A stretch of 64,000 nt of DNA from Pseudomonas umsongensis (GTDB lineage: Bacteria > Pseudomonadota > Gammaproteobacteria > Pseudomonadales > Pseudomonadaceae), in contig NZ_NIWU01000004.1 in the NCBI RefSeq assembly GCF_002236105.1, forward strand, positions 124,001 to 188,000. Direction: 5' to 3'. The notes below the pieces were generated by a model. That model was not told the origin of the DNA, made no database searches, and saw only the letters and a program-made list of their open reading frames with translations. This document shows positions 27,856 to 36,185 of this stretch, piece by piece. How positions within the stretch are numbered: the stretch's first letter is position 1; each line of letters starts with the position of its first letter. The position numbers and the translations under genes are program-made.

Positions 27856-29285
27856 TCCTTGGCCGCCAGTTCAGTGCCTGGGATGGTCAGGTGCTGGCCG
27901 ATCTTGAGCTCATCGCTCGACAGGTTGTTGGCACTGCGCAGGGTCGCTGGGGACACTTGATAGCGCACCGCGATCATCGCCAGCGTCTCGCCCGGGTTTA
28001 CCCGATGGTCACGAGGACCTTGAGCGATTTTTCCGGAATCACGCAGCCAGGCAATGTAAGTGCCCGGTGGCGGATTCTGCTGGAAGAACTGGCGCACGCC
28101 GCTGCTGATGGAGCGCGCCAGCGCCTGCTGGTGGCTCGACGCAGCCAGCTTCGAGGCTTCGTTGGCGTTGGAGATAAACCCGGTTTCGACCAGGATCGAC
28201 GGGATGTCCGGCGACTTCAGCACCATGAACCCGGCCTGCTCGACGCGTTGCTTGTGCAGTGGCGTGACCCGGCCGATGTTGCTCAGCACTTTCTGGCCGA
28301 CGTTCAGGCTGGAGGTCAGGGACGCGGTCATCGACAGATCGAGCAATACGCCAGCCAGCATGCGGTCCTTATCGTCGAGACTGACGTTGCCGGCACCCCC
28401 GATCAGGTCCGAACGGTTTTCGCTGTCAGCCAGCCAGCGCGCGGTTTCCGAAGTGGCACCACGATCGGACAGGGCGAACACCGAGGCACCGAACGCCGCG
28501 GCAGAAGGCGCGGCGTCGGCGTGAATCGAGACAAACAGGTCGGCGCCTTTCTTGCGGGCAATTTCCGTACGGCCACGCAATGGAATGAAATAGTCGCCGG
28601 TGCGCGTCAGCTCCGCGCGAAAGCCTTTCATGCCATTGACCTGGCGCTGCGTTTCACGGGCGATCTGCAGCACCACGTCCTTCTCGCGCTGACCACGGGA
28701 GCCGGAGGCGCCCGGGTCTTCACCACCGTGACCGGCATCGATTACCACAACGATGTCGCGCTTGCCGGCCGGTGCGGGAGGCAGCTTGATCGAAGGTTCG
28801 GATGGCGTGACCGGAACGGCCGGCACCGTGGCCACCGATGGCGTCGGCACTGGTGGCGGTGGCGCGGCATCGGCCGGGTTATCGAACAGATCGACCACCA
28901 GGCGATTGCCATACTGGGCGTTGGGCGCCAAGGAGAAGCTTTTTGGCGTCACCGCCTTTTTCAGGTCGATGACCACCCGCAAGTCGGTCGGCGTACGTTG
29001 TGCCGAGCGCATCGCGGTGATCGGGGTGTTGGACGAGTTGACGTTCAACGGCGCACCGAGGCTCGCGCCATTGATGTCGATGACCAGGCGATCCGGGGCC
29101 GTCAGCGTAAAGACGCTGTGCTGCACCGGACCGGACAGGTCGAACACCAGCCGCGTGTTGTCCGGAGCCCGCCACAGGCGAACACTGTTGACCTTCGTCT
29201 CGGCCACAGCGTCGACGGTCACCGCCAGAAACATCACCCCTACGGCAGCAACCAACGCGCGAAAGCGCATACCTAACCCCATCAT
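27852..29285 (-). CDS. amiB: N-acetylmuramoyl-L-alanine amidase AmiB with AMIN and LysM domains
   Basis: A 477-residue periplasmic amidase that cuts peptide from glycan at division. A signal peptide (RFRALVAAVGVMFLAVTVDA) leads into an AMIN domain (VNSVRLWRAPDNTRLVFDLS, about 32-130). A Pro-rich linker (PPPPVPTPSVATVPAVPVTP) is followed by the Zn amidase domain with VVIDAGHGGEDPGASG, SIHADAAP and VLVETGFISN holding the His, Glu and His ligands. A C-terminal LysM domain (GETLAMIAVRYQVSPATL) binds peptidoglycan. Starts at 29285, 29282 and 29270 are all possible; the last directly precedes the signal peptide and has GGGG upstream. The stop overlaps mutL by four bases. Confidence 0.95.
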   Translation of the reverse strand: MMGLGMRFRALVAAVGVMFLAVTVDAVAETKVNSVRLWRAPDNTRLVFDLSGPVQHSVFTLTAPDRLVIDINGASLGAPLNVNSSNTPITAMRSAQRTPTDLRVVIDLKKAVTPKSFSLAPNAQYGNRLVVDLFDNPADAAPPPPVPTPSVATVPAVPVTPSEPSIKLPPAPAGKRDIVVVIDAGHGGEDPGASGSRGQREKDVVLQIARETQRQVNGMKGFRAELTRTGDYFIPLRGRTEIARKKGADLFVSIHADAAPSAAAFGASVFALSDRGATSETARWLADSENRSDLIGGAGNVSLDDKDRMLAGVLLDLSMTASLTSSLNVGQKVLSNIGRVTPLHKQRVEQAGFMVLKSPDIPSILVETGFISNANEASKLAASSHQQALARSISSGVRQFFQQNPPPGTYIAWLRDSGKIAQGPRDHRVNPGETLAMIAVRYQVSPATLRSANNLSSDELKIGQHLTIPGTELAAKE

Positions 29286-29756
29286 CTATTTGGATTCCAA
29301 TGCCAAAGCGGCACACCAGGCCTCGCCACGCGAACCCCTGGGTAAAATTTTCAGCGAACGCCCGCTGTCTCGCGGGCTAATGGTAATGGTCAGGTCGGGC
29401 TTTGGCAAAAAGCCTGCACCTTTATCGGGCCATTCGATCAGGCACAGCGCATCGTCCTCGAAATAGTCGCGGATGCCGAGAAATTCCAGCTCCTCCGGAT
29501 CGACCAGGCGATACAAGTCGAAATGGAAGGCACGAATGTCGCCGATCTCATAGGGTTCGACCAGGGTGAAGGTCGGGCTTTTGACCGCCCCGACATGCCC
29601 CAAACCACGAATGATACCCCGGGACAATGTGGTTTTCCCCATCCCCAGATTACCTTCGAGGAAGATCAGGCCATGCCCCTCGGTGATACGGGCGATACGT
29701 GCGCCAAAGTCGCTCATGGCCTGCTCATCGGCCAGGTACAGGGTTACTTCAGACAC
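29286..29756 (-). CDS. tsaE: tRNA threonylcarbamoyladenosine biosynthesis ATPase TsaE
   Basis: 156 residues from a GTG at 29756. Walker A is GNLGMGKTTLSRG (about 36-48), followed by SPTFTLVEPY and HFDLYRL, the family signatures. TsaE works with TsaB and TsaD to transfer threonylcarbamoyl to A37 of ANN-decoding tRNAs. It overlaps the end of nnr by 13 bases and is directly followed by amiB, the usual nnr-tsaE-amiB-mutL order. Confidence 0.96.
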   Translation of the reverse strand: MSEVTLYLADEQAMSDFGARIARITEGHGLIFLEGNLGMGKTTLSRGIIRGLGHVGAVKSPTFTLVEPYEIGDIRAFHFDLYRLVDPEELEFLGIRDYFEDDALCLIEWPDKGAGFLPKPDLTITISPRDSGRSLKILPRGSRGEAWCAALALESK

Positions 29757-31243
29757 GGTGCTTGCTCCTCCAACAACTGACGAATGGCTGGTATCAAATC
29801 ACTGGCCGCCAGTCCACGGCCGAATTTACCTTGGCGTTCACCGGCATTGGCGTGTAGCCAGACGGCCAGGCAAGTCGCATCGAACGCGTCCATGCCCTGG
29901 GCCAGCAGCGCACCCACCAGACCCGCCAGCACGTCGCCCAGACCGGCGGCAGCCATTGCCGGATGACCTTGATGACACACGGCAAGCCGCCCGTCAGGAC
30001 AGGCGATCAGACTGCCGGCCCCCTTGAGCACCACCACTGCTGTGTATTTTTTGCTCAGTGCATGGGCCGCCGCGGGGCGATCGGCCTGAACCTGGGCAGT
30101 GCTGAGTCCCAGCAACCGAGCGGCTTCTCCCGGATGCGGCGTGATCACGCACCCCTTGGGCAAGCTCACCCGGCCTTCCGCCAGCAGGTTCAGCGCATCG
30201 GCGTCCCAGACTTGCGGCAGGGGTGCGTTGGCGGCGGCCGACAACAAGCTTCTCCCCCATGCACCCTGCCCCAGTCCAGGGCCGACCACCAGTACGGACA
30301 CCTTTTGAAGCAAATCCATCAGTTGATTGGCCGACGCAGCGCCCAGCGCCATCGCCTCGGGGATCCGGGCCAGGGCAGCCGGCACATGCTCGGGGCGGGT
30401 CGCCAGCGACACCATGCCCGCGCCGCTGCGCAATGCACTTTGCGCGCTCAACAGGATTGCCCCGCCCAGCCCGCGATCGCCACCGATCAGCAATACGTGG
30501 CCGAACTGGCCCTTATGGGAAGCGCCCCTGCGGGCGGCCAGGCGCGGCAGGTTGCCGGCTGTCAGGCGTCGGGCGGTAATCGGCGCCCCCTCGAGCAGCC
30601 GGGGATCGGCGTGCAGGTCATTGAACACCCGCTCGCCCACCACATTTGCCGCGTCGCCGGTGAATAACCCCAACTTCAAGCCGATAAAGGTTACCGTCAG
30701 ATCGGCTCGCACGGCACAACCGAGGATGCGCCCGGTATCAGCGCATAGCCCGGAGGGGATATCCACCGCCACCACCGGAAGGCCGCTGGCGTTGATCGCG
30801 GCGATGACACTGGCGTACGGCTCGCGCACATCACCGGCCAAGCCGGTACCGAGCAAGGCGTCGAGGACAATGCCCCGGTAGTCCGATTGCGCGCTCCACG
30901 CTTCGATGACCACGTTTTCGGACACCGCTTCGGCATGGGCCGAAGCCGCATCACCGCGCAGCTGCCGGGGATCGCCTGCCGCCAGAACCCGTACCGTCCA
31001 CCCGCCGCGCTTGGCCAGCACGGCGACCAGGTAACCGTCGCCAGCGTTATTGCCGTGGCCTGCGACCACCGTTAATTCATTCGCCGCCGGCCAATGCCGG
31101 ACCAGCGCTCGCCAGGTGGCCCGTGCGGCGCGATGCATCAATTCGAAGCCCGATGTGCCAGCCGCGATCAGGCTCGCATCGAGCCCTCGGACCTGCGCGG
31201 CGCTGTACAGCGCGTCGGGTAAATCATCTTTAGTGTGCGGCAT
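29744..31243 (-). CDS. nnr: Bifunctional NAD(P)H-hydrate epimerase / ADP-dependent dehydratase
   Basis: 499 residues from the ATG at 31243 (MPHTKDDLPDALYSAAQVRG); the frame stays open upstream, but that part runs opposite queG. The N-terminal YjeF epimerase domain contains VVAGHGNNAGDGYLVAVLA and DALLGTGL. The C-terminal ribokinase-like dehydratase domain contains GHVLLIGGDRGLGGAILL, VVGPGLG, TPHPGEAARL and AAGLGDVLAG. The enzyme repairs hydrated NAD(P)H. The short region to queG (63 bases) must hold divergent promoters. Confidence 0.96.
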   Translation of the reverse strand: MPHTKDDLPDALYSAAQVRGLDASLIAAGTSGFELMHRAARATWRALVRHWPAANELTVVAGHGNNAGDGYLVAVLAKRGGWTVRVLAAGDPRQLRGDAASAHAEAVSENVVIEAWSAQSDYRGIVLDALLGTGLAGDVREPYASVIAAINASGLPVVAVDIPSGLCADTGRILGCAVRADLTVTFIGLKLGLFTGDAANVVGERVFNDLHADPRLLEGAPITARRLTAGNLPRLAARRGASHKGQFGHVLLIGGDRGLGGAILLSAQSALRSGAGMVSLATRPEHVPAALARIPEAMALGAASANQLMDLLQKVSVLVVGPGLGQGAWGRSLLSAAANAPLPQVWDADALNLLAEGRVSLPKGCVITPHPGEAARLLGLSTAQVQADRPAAAHALSKKYTAVVVLKGAGSLIACPDGRLAVCHQGHPAMAAAGLGDVLAGLVGALLAQGMDAFDATCLAVWLHANAGERQGKFGRGLAASDLIPAIRQLLEEQAPCLK

Positions 31244-31306
31244 GCGTCTACGGGCTCCGATGTCTGGCAGAATTATACGCACCTCAGCTCCGGTTTCTCT
31301 CGCCTC

Positions 31307-32371
31307 ATGCCCGCTATTACCACAGATCTGCCTGCCCTCGCCCAATCCATCAAGGACTGGGGCCGTGAGCTGGGCTTTCAACAAGTCGGCATCAGCGGCC
31401 TGGACCTCGCCGAGCATGAGCAGCACCTGGAACGCTGGCTTGCAGCCGGCTACCACGGCGAAATGGAATACATGGGCGCCCACGGCAGCAAACGCTCGCA
31501 CCCCGAAGAACTGGTACCAGGCACTTTGCGCGTGGTATCGCTGCGCATGGACTACCTGTCGGGCGATACCAGAATGGCGCAATTGCTCGCCCAACCGGAA
31601 AAAGCCTACGTCTCGCGTTATGCCTTGGGCCGCGATTACCACAAATTGATCCGCAAACGCGTGCAACAACTGGCGGAAAAAATCCAGGCCGAGATTGGTC
31701 CGTTTGGTTATCGCGCGTTTGTCGACAGCGCTCCCGTGCTGGAAAAAGCCATCGCAGAGAAAGCGGGTCTGGGCTGGATCGGCAAAAACACCCTGGTCTT
31801 GAATCGCAAGGCTGGCAGTTATTTCTTCCTGGCCGAACTGTTCGTCGACCTGCCGTTGCCCGTGGATCCACCCCATGCCACCGAACACTGCGGCCGCTGC
31901 AGCGCCTGTCTCGACATCTGCCCGACCAACGCCTTCGTCGGCCCCTATGTGCTGGACGCCCGGCGCTGTATTTCCTATTTGACCATCGAACTCAAGGGCG
32001 CCATCCCCGAAGAGCTGCGACCGCTGATCGGTAATCGGGTGTTCGGTTGCGATGACTGCCAGATCGTCTGCCCGTGGAACCGCTTTGCCCGTCCGTCCGG
32101 CGAAAGCGATTTCAAGCCACGGCACAACCTGGACAACGCCGGACTGGCCGAGTTGTTCATGTGGGACGAGGATAAATTCCTCAGCAGCACCGAAGGTTCT
32201 CCCTTGCGCCGGGCCGGCTACGAAAACTGGCTGCGCAACTTGGCGGTGGGCTTGGGAAATGCGCCTTCAACGATTCCGGTACTGGAGGCATTGAAGGCGC
32301 GACGCGAACATCCGTCCGAACTGGTGCGCGAGCATGTCGAGTGGGCATTGAAACAACACGGTCTTGTGTAG
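31307..32371 (+). CDS. queG: Epoxyqueuosine reductase QueG
   Basis: 354 residues from the ATG at 31307 (MPAITTDLPALAQSIKDWGR). It reduces epoxyqueuosine to queuosine in tRNA, using cobalamin and two [4Fe-4S] clusters. The ferredoxin-like motifs are CGRCSACLDICPTNA and CDDCQIVCPWNRF. GKNTLVLNRKAGSYFFLAEL is a family motif, and a HEAT-like C-terminal region follows. The TAG stop is inside the first bases of a palindromic repeat (TGTAGGAGC), so the repeat forms the immediate 3' end of the mRNA. Confidence 0.96.
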   Translation: MPAITTDLPALAQSIKDWGRELGFQQVGISGLDLAEHEQHLERWLAAGYHGEMEYMGAHGSKRSHPEELVPGTLRVVSLRMDYLSGDTRMAQLLAQPEKAYVSRYALGRDYHKLIRKRVQQLAEKIQAEIGPFGYRAFVDSAPVLEKAIAEKAGLGWIGKNTLVLNRKAGSYFFLAELFVDLPLPVDPPHATEHCGRCSACLDICPTNAFVGPYVLDARRCISYLTIELKGAIPEELRPLIGNRVFGCDDCQIVCPWNRFARPSGESDFKPRHNLDNAGLAELFMWDEDKFLSSTEGSPLRRAGYENWLRNLAVGLGNAPSTIPVLEALKARREHPSELVREHVEWALKQHGLV

Positions 32372-32446
32372 GAGCTGCCGCAGGCTGCGATCTTTTGACC
32401 TTGATTTTTTAAGGTCAAAAGATCGCAGCCTGCGGCAGCTCCTACA
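32368..32446. repeat. Long palindrome, GTAGGAGCTGCCG...GATCTTTTGA family
   Basis: The arms GTAGGAGCTGCCGCAGGCTG and CGATCTTTTGACCTT are followed by the reverse complement after a short T/A-rich tip. It is the same family as 13393-13473. It starts within the stop codon of queG and ends 14 bases before the stop of the convergent channel gene. Confidence 0.9.
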
Positions 32447-32459
32447 GGGGATCGCAGCA

Positions 32460-33071
32460 TTACGCTTCGTCGTTGTAGACGAACTTGGGCATTTCCCAAT
32501 GGAAGCGGATCGCCAGCAGGCGTAGTAGGAAGCCGCCGAACAATGTAATCAGGATCGCCTGCTCTCCAGGAAGATTCAGATACAGGCAGAGCATGTAGCA
32601 CCACGCCGCCGCGAAGGAAACACTGGCGTACAACTCGCGCCGAAAGATCAGCGGAATGTCGTTGCAGAAGATATCCCGCAGGATGCCGCCGAAAACCCCG
32701 GTGATCACACCGCTGACCGACGCAACCAACATGCCATGCCCCATTTCCAGGGCGGTCATGCAGCCAATCAGTGTAAACGCCACCAGGCCCACGGCGTCGA
32801 GCACCAGGAACAACGAGCGCAGATGGCGCATCCAGCGTGCGGTGAACACCGTGATCATCGCTGCAATGGTGGTCAGCACCAGGTATTCCGGGTGCTTCAC
32901 CCAGGTCAGCGGATAGTGGCCTAGCAGCACATCGCGCACCGAACCACCGCCCAGCGCCGTGACGCACGCGATCAGCACCACGCCGAACCAGTCCATGCCG
33001 CGGCGGCCGGCAGACAGGGCACCGGTCATGGCTTCGGCGGTGATGGCGATCAGGTAAAGCATCAGCAACAT
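32460..33071 (-). CDS. TRIC-family (UPF0126) membrane channel protein
   Basis: 203 residues with about seven hydrophobic segments. The two halves are repeats, each with a Gly-rich motif: ALGGGSVRDVLLG (about 40-52) and GVFGGILRDIFCN (about 127-139). This is the trimeric intracellular cation channel family, whose bacterial members conduct K+ or other small ions in vitro. The physiological role in Pseudomonas is not established. It is convergent with queG; a palindrome separates the two ends. Confidence 0.9.
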   Translation of the reverse strand: MLLMLYLIAITAEAMTGALSAGRRGMDWFGVVLIACVTALGGGSVRDVLLGHYPLTWVKHPEYLVLTTIAAMITVFTARWMRHLRSLFLVLDAVGLVAFTLIGCMTALEMGHGMLVASVSGVITGVFGGILRDIFCNDIPLIFRRELYASVSFAAAWCYMLCLYLNLPGEQAILITLFGGFLLRLLAIRFHWEMPKFVYNDEA

Positions 33072-33175
33072 GGTGGCAGTCCTTGCGAAAAGGCGCGCAG
33101 TCTACGCACTTCGCCCGAGCACCAAAAGAGGGCAGCACACACATCACAAACCTGTGGCGTTACCCCTCAACCTGA

Positions 33176-33718
33176 TCAAACCTTGATGAAATGCTGGCGG
33201 TAATGCTGCAGCTCAGCGATTGACTCGCGGATATCGTCCAGCGCCAGGTGGGTGCTACCCTTTTTGAAGCTGTCACGCACGTCCGGCGCCCAGCGAGCGG
33301 CAAGCTCCTTGAGGGTCGAAACGTCGAGGTTGCGGTAGTGGAAATAGCTTTCCAGGGATTTCATGTGCGTATAGAGGAAGCGCCGATCCTGGCAGATGCT
33401 GTTGCCACAGATTGGCGACTTGCCCTTGGGTACCCACTTCTCCAGGAAGGCGATGGTTTGCGCCTCAGCTTCAGCCATGCTGATGCAGCTGTCGCGAACG
33501 CGCTGGGTCAGGCCCGAACCGCCATGTTGACGAGTGTTCCACTCGTCCATGCCGGCAAGAATTTCGTCACTGTGGTGGATCGCGATCACCGGACCTTCGG
33601 CCAAAGTGTTCAGGTCGCTGTCAGTGACGATGGTGGCCATTTCGATGATGACATCGGTATCCGGGTTCAAACCGGTCATTTCCAGGTCGATCCAGATCAG
33701 GTTCTGCGGGTTTTGCAT
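33176..33718 (-). CDS. orn: Oligoribonuclease
   Basis: 180 residues from MQNPQNLIWIDLEMTGLNPD; an upstream in-frame ATG at 33736 is not conserved. The DEDDh exonuclease residues are visible in IDLEMTG, GNSICQDRRF, and THLALDDIRESI. It degrades 2-5-mers of RNA, including pGpG from cyclic-di-GMP breakdown, and is important for viability in Pseudomonas. It is divergent from rsgA, the common arrangement. Confidence 0.97.
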   Translation of the reverse strand: MQNPQNLIWIDLEMTGLNPDTDVIIEMATIVTDSDLNTLAEGPVIAIHHSDEILAGMDEWNTRQHGGSGLTQRVRDSCISMAEAEAQTIAFLEKWVPKGKSPICGNSICQDRRFLYTHMKSLESYFHYRNLDVSTLKELAARWAPDVRDSFKKGSTHLALDDIRESIAELQHYRQHFIKV

Positions 33719-33825
33719 GTGTCGGCTCCTAGGCAATGCTGCGCAGTTTAGCCTAGGCCGGTGGCCGGGCGTGCTAAACTCGCGGCCGTTTTACCTAATC
33801 GCTGCATTATTACTACGGAACACCC

Positions 33826-34857
33826 ATGGCCAAACGCCAACTCAATCGTCGTCAAAACTGGCGCATCGAAAAGATTCAGGGCGAACGCGCTGCCCGCGCC
33901 GCCAAACGCGAGTCCTCGGCTGTCGAGGCACTTGAGGGCGGCGATCTGGGCCCGGAACAGCACGGCCTGGTGATCGCCCACTTCGGGGTGCAGGTCGAAG
34001 TCGAAGCCCGCAATGGCGCGCTGGCCGGCCAGGTGTTCCGTTGCCACCTGCGAGCGAACCTGCCTGCGCTGGTGACCGGCGACCAGGTGGTCTGGCGTGC
34101 CGGCAACCAGGGCATCGGCGTCATCGTGGCGCAATTGCCACGCAACACCGAACTCTGCCGCCCGGACAGCCGCGGCCAGCTCAAACCCGTAGCAGCGAAC
34201 GTCGACATGATTGTCATTGTGTTCGCGCCACTGCCTGAGCCCCATGCCAACCTGATCGACCGCTACCTCGTAGCCGCCGAACACGCTGGCATCAAGCCGC
34301 TGCTGCTGCTGAACAAGTTCGACCTGATCGACGAGCACAACGCCCCGGCGCTGAATGCCCTGCTCGCGGTCTATCGCACCTTGGGTTACCCGGTGCTGGA
34401 AGTGTCGGCCCACCACGGCGACGGCATGGAACAGCTGCAGAAGCAATTGGACGGGCGCATCAGCGTGTTCGTCGGCCAGTCCGGCGTCGGCAAGTCGTCG
34501 CTGGTCAACAGCCTGTTGCCGGAAGTCGAAACCCGCGTCGGCCCGTTGTCCGAGTTGTCCGGCCAGGGCACCCACACTACCACTACCGCGCGCCTGTTCC
34601 ACTTCCCCGGTGGCGGTGAGCTGATCGACTCCCCGGGTATCCGTGAATTCGGCCTGGGCCACGTCAGCCGTGCCGACGTCGAAGCCGGCTTCATCGAGTT
34701 CAACGACTTGCTCGGCACCTGCCGCTTCCGCGACTGCAAGCACGACCGCGAACCCGGTTGCGCCCTGCTCAAGGCACTGGAAGACGGTCGCGTGCAACAG
34801 CAACGGATGAACAGCTACCGCTCGATCATCGCCAGCCTGCCGGAAAACGGCTACTAA
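33826..34857 (+). CDS. rsgA: Small ribosomal subunit biogenesis GTPase RsgA
   Basis: 343 residues: a basic N-terminal region (AKRQLNRRQNWRIEKIQGER), an OB-fold domain, and a circularly permuted GTPase in which G4 (NKFDLID) comes before G1 (GQSGVGKSSLVNSLL) and G3 (DSPGIREFG). A Zn-binding C-terminal domain has Cys/His in CRFRDCKHDREPGCAL. It releases 30S maturation factors. In related genomes the next conserved gene is motB; here three further genes lie between. Confidence 0.97.
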   Translation: MAKRQLNRRQNWRIEKIQGERAARAAKRESSAVEALEGGDLGPEQHGLVIAHFGVQVEVEARNGALAGQVFRCHLRANLPALVTGDQVVWRAGNQGIGVIVAQLPRNTELCRPDSRGQLKPVAANVDMIVIVFAPLPEPHANLIDRYLVAAEHAGIKPLLLLNKFDLIDEHNAPALNALLAVYRTLGYPVLEVSAHHGDGMEQLQKQLDGRISVFVGQSGVGKSSLVNSLLPEVETRVGPLSELSGQGTHTTTTARLFHFPGGGELIDSPGIREFGLGHVSRADVEAGFIEFNDLLGTCRFRDCKHDREPGCALLKALEDGRVQQQRMNSYRSIIASLPENGY

Positions 34858-35055
34858 ACAGACGTGCCGACCGCCCTGCTTCAGCGGGGTGGTTGGAGTC
34901 TGCGTCTCCCCCTCCATTTAAACTCAGACTTTTCTGTAAGGCCTACCCACGCTTGTTTGTAGGACATTTCTCTTTTCGCGCCAGTCCCTTGTGGCCGCCC
35001 GGCAATCGCCTAGGTTCAAACCCTCTTCGCACTCCTGCGACACTGAGGGATACCC

Positions 35056-35223
35056 ATGCAGACCTACCATTTGTTCATCCGTCATTCGGGCAAGATGATC
35101 ATTGCGTTCAAGCCATTGGCTACCGAGCGCATTGACACGCGGGTACGTGACGCAGCACATGCCGAATGTGCGTGGAACACCGATAGCATCGTCACCGTTA
35201 TTCGCCAGCACACGGCGGTGTAA
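35056..35223 (+). CDS. Small protein of unknown function at the head of the caspase/TIR unit
   Basis: A 55-residue frame from ATG 35056 to TAA 35223, with GAGGGA about five bases upstream. It begins MQTYHLFIRHSGKMIIAFKP and ends TVIRQHTAV. It is basic at the start, with one Cys (38) and one Trp (40); no signal peptide, membrane segment or known motif is visible. Only two bases separate its stop from the ATG of the caspase gene, so the two are very probably co-transcribed and translationally coupled. It is short enough to be dropped by automatic gene callers. The role is unknown; being an accessory, regulator or antidote of the protease/TIR pair is only inference. The 198 bases between rsgA and this gene contain no other gene I can support. 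Confidence 0.65.
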   Translation: MQTYHLFIRHSGKMIIAFKPLATERIDTRVRDAAHAECAWNTDSIVTVIRQHTAV

Positions 35224-35225
35224 CC

Positions 35226-36185
35226 ATGCGCAAGGGACTGTTTATCGGCATCAACGACTACACCCATGTGTCGAGCCTGAGGGGCTGCAGCAACGACGCC
35301 ATGGCCATGGCCTCGGTGTTGAAGACCGACGCCAATGGCGATCCGAACTTCAAGAACATCGTGCTGACCTCCGCCGAGGACTACCTGGGCCGGGAAAAAC
35401 TCGAAGACCAGATCCGCGAGCTGTTTTCCGGGGATTGCAATGTCGCCCTGCTGTATTTCGCCGGCCACGGCAGCTTCGATATCGACACAGACGAAGGCAT
35501 GTTGATCCCGCAGGACTACAGGAGCGCCAAGGACGGGATTCGCCTCAGCGACATCCTGAACTGGGCCAGCAAGGCCACGAAGATCAAGAACAAAGTGATC
35601 ATTCTCGACTGTTGCCAGAGCGGCTCGGCCGGCGAGGTGCGCGCCTTGCGCAGTGAGGGGAGCGTGGTCGGCGAAGGCATGACCATCCTGACCGCCTGCA
35701 AAAAGGAAGAGCCGGCGATGGAGGGTGCACAACACGGTGTGTTCACCGGCTTGTTGCTCCAGGCCCTGCACGGCGCAGCGGCGAACATCCTGGGCAAGAT
35801 CACCCCCGGCAGCCTGTATGCGTTTGTCGACAACGCGCTCGATGCCTGGGAGCAGCGCCCGGTGTTCAAGACCAACGTCTCGCAGTTCATCTCCCTGCGC
35901 GAAGTGTCACCGCTGATTTCCAAGGAAATCCTGCGCAAACTCCCCGAGTGGTTTGCCGAAGAGGAGTCGACTTACCCCCTCGCCCCCAGCTTTGAGCCCA
36001 CCGAACCCGAGTTCAACCCGGAACAGGGCGAGGTCTTCGCCCAGCTGCAAAAGTGCAACCGCCACAGCCTGGTCGAACCGGTGGACGCCGAGCACATGTA
36101 CTACGCCGCCATCCACTCCACCGGCTGTCGCCTCACCGCCCTCGGCGCCTATTACCGCGAACTCGCGATCAAGGGACATTTCTGA
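35226..36185 (+). CDS. Caspase-like (peptidase C14) protein
   Basis: 319 residues. The caspase fold is evident: MRKGLFIGINDYTHVSSLRG (strand 1 and the first loop), VALLYFAGHGSFD with catalytic His81, and KVIILDCCQSGSAG, where Cys130 (the second Cys, as in DCCxSG of metacaspases) is the likely nucleophile and Cys129 its neighbour. GMTILTACKKEEPAMEG and HGVFTGLLLQAL are further family signatures (about 151-180). Residues 240-319 form an extra C-terminal region (EVFAQLQKCNRHSLVEPVDA, then HMYYAAIHSTGC) not part of the protease and of unknown function. It is soluble, without signal peptide. It is followed by the TIR gene with a TGATG overlap. The pairing suggests a protease switched on by a TIR product. 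Confidence 0.88.
   Translation: MRKGLFIGINDYTHVSSLRGCSNDAMAMASVLKTDANGDPNFKNIVLTSAEDYLGREKLEDQIRELFSGDCNVALLYFAGHGSFDIDTDEGMLIPQDYRSAKDGIRLSDILNWASKATKIKNKVIILDCCQSGSAGEVRALRSEGSVVGEGMTILTACKKEEPAMEGAQHGVFTGLLLQALHGAAANILGKITPGSLYAFVDNALDAWEQRPVFKTNVSQFISLREVSPLISKEILRKLPEWFAEEESTYPLAPSFEPTEPEFNPEQGEVFAQLQKCNRHSLVEPVDAEHMYYAAIHSTGCRLTALGAYYRELAIKGHF

Noticed and set aside
31244..32125. Upstream extension of the nnr frame through queG
   Set aside because: The extension lies antisense to queG; the conserved protein begins at the ATG at 31243.
36053..36184. 44-codon upstream extension of the TIR gene
   Set aside because: It is the end of the caspase gene read in another frame; TIR box 1 begins directly at the ATG at 36185.
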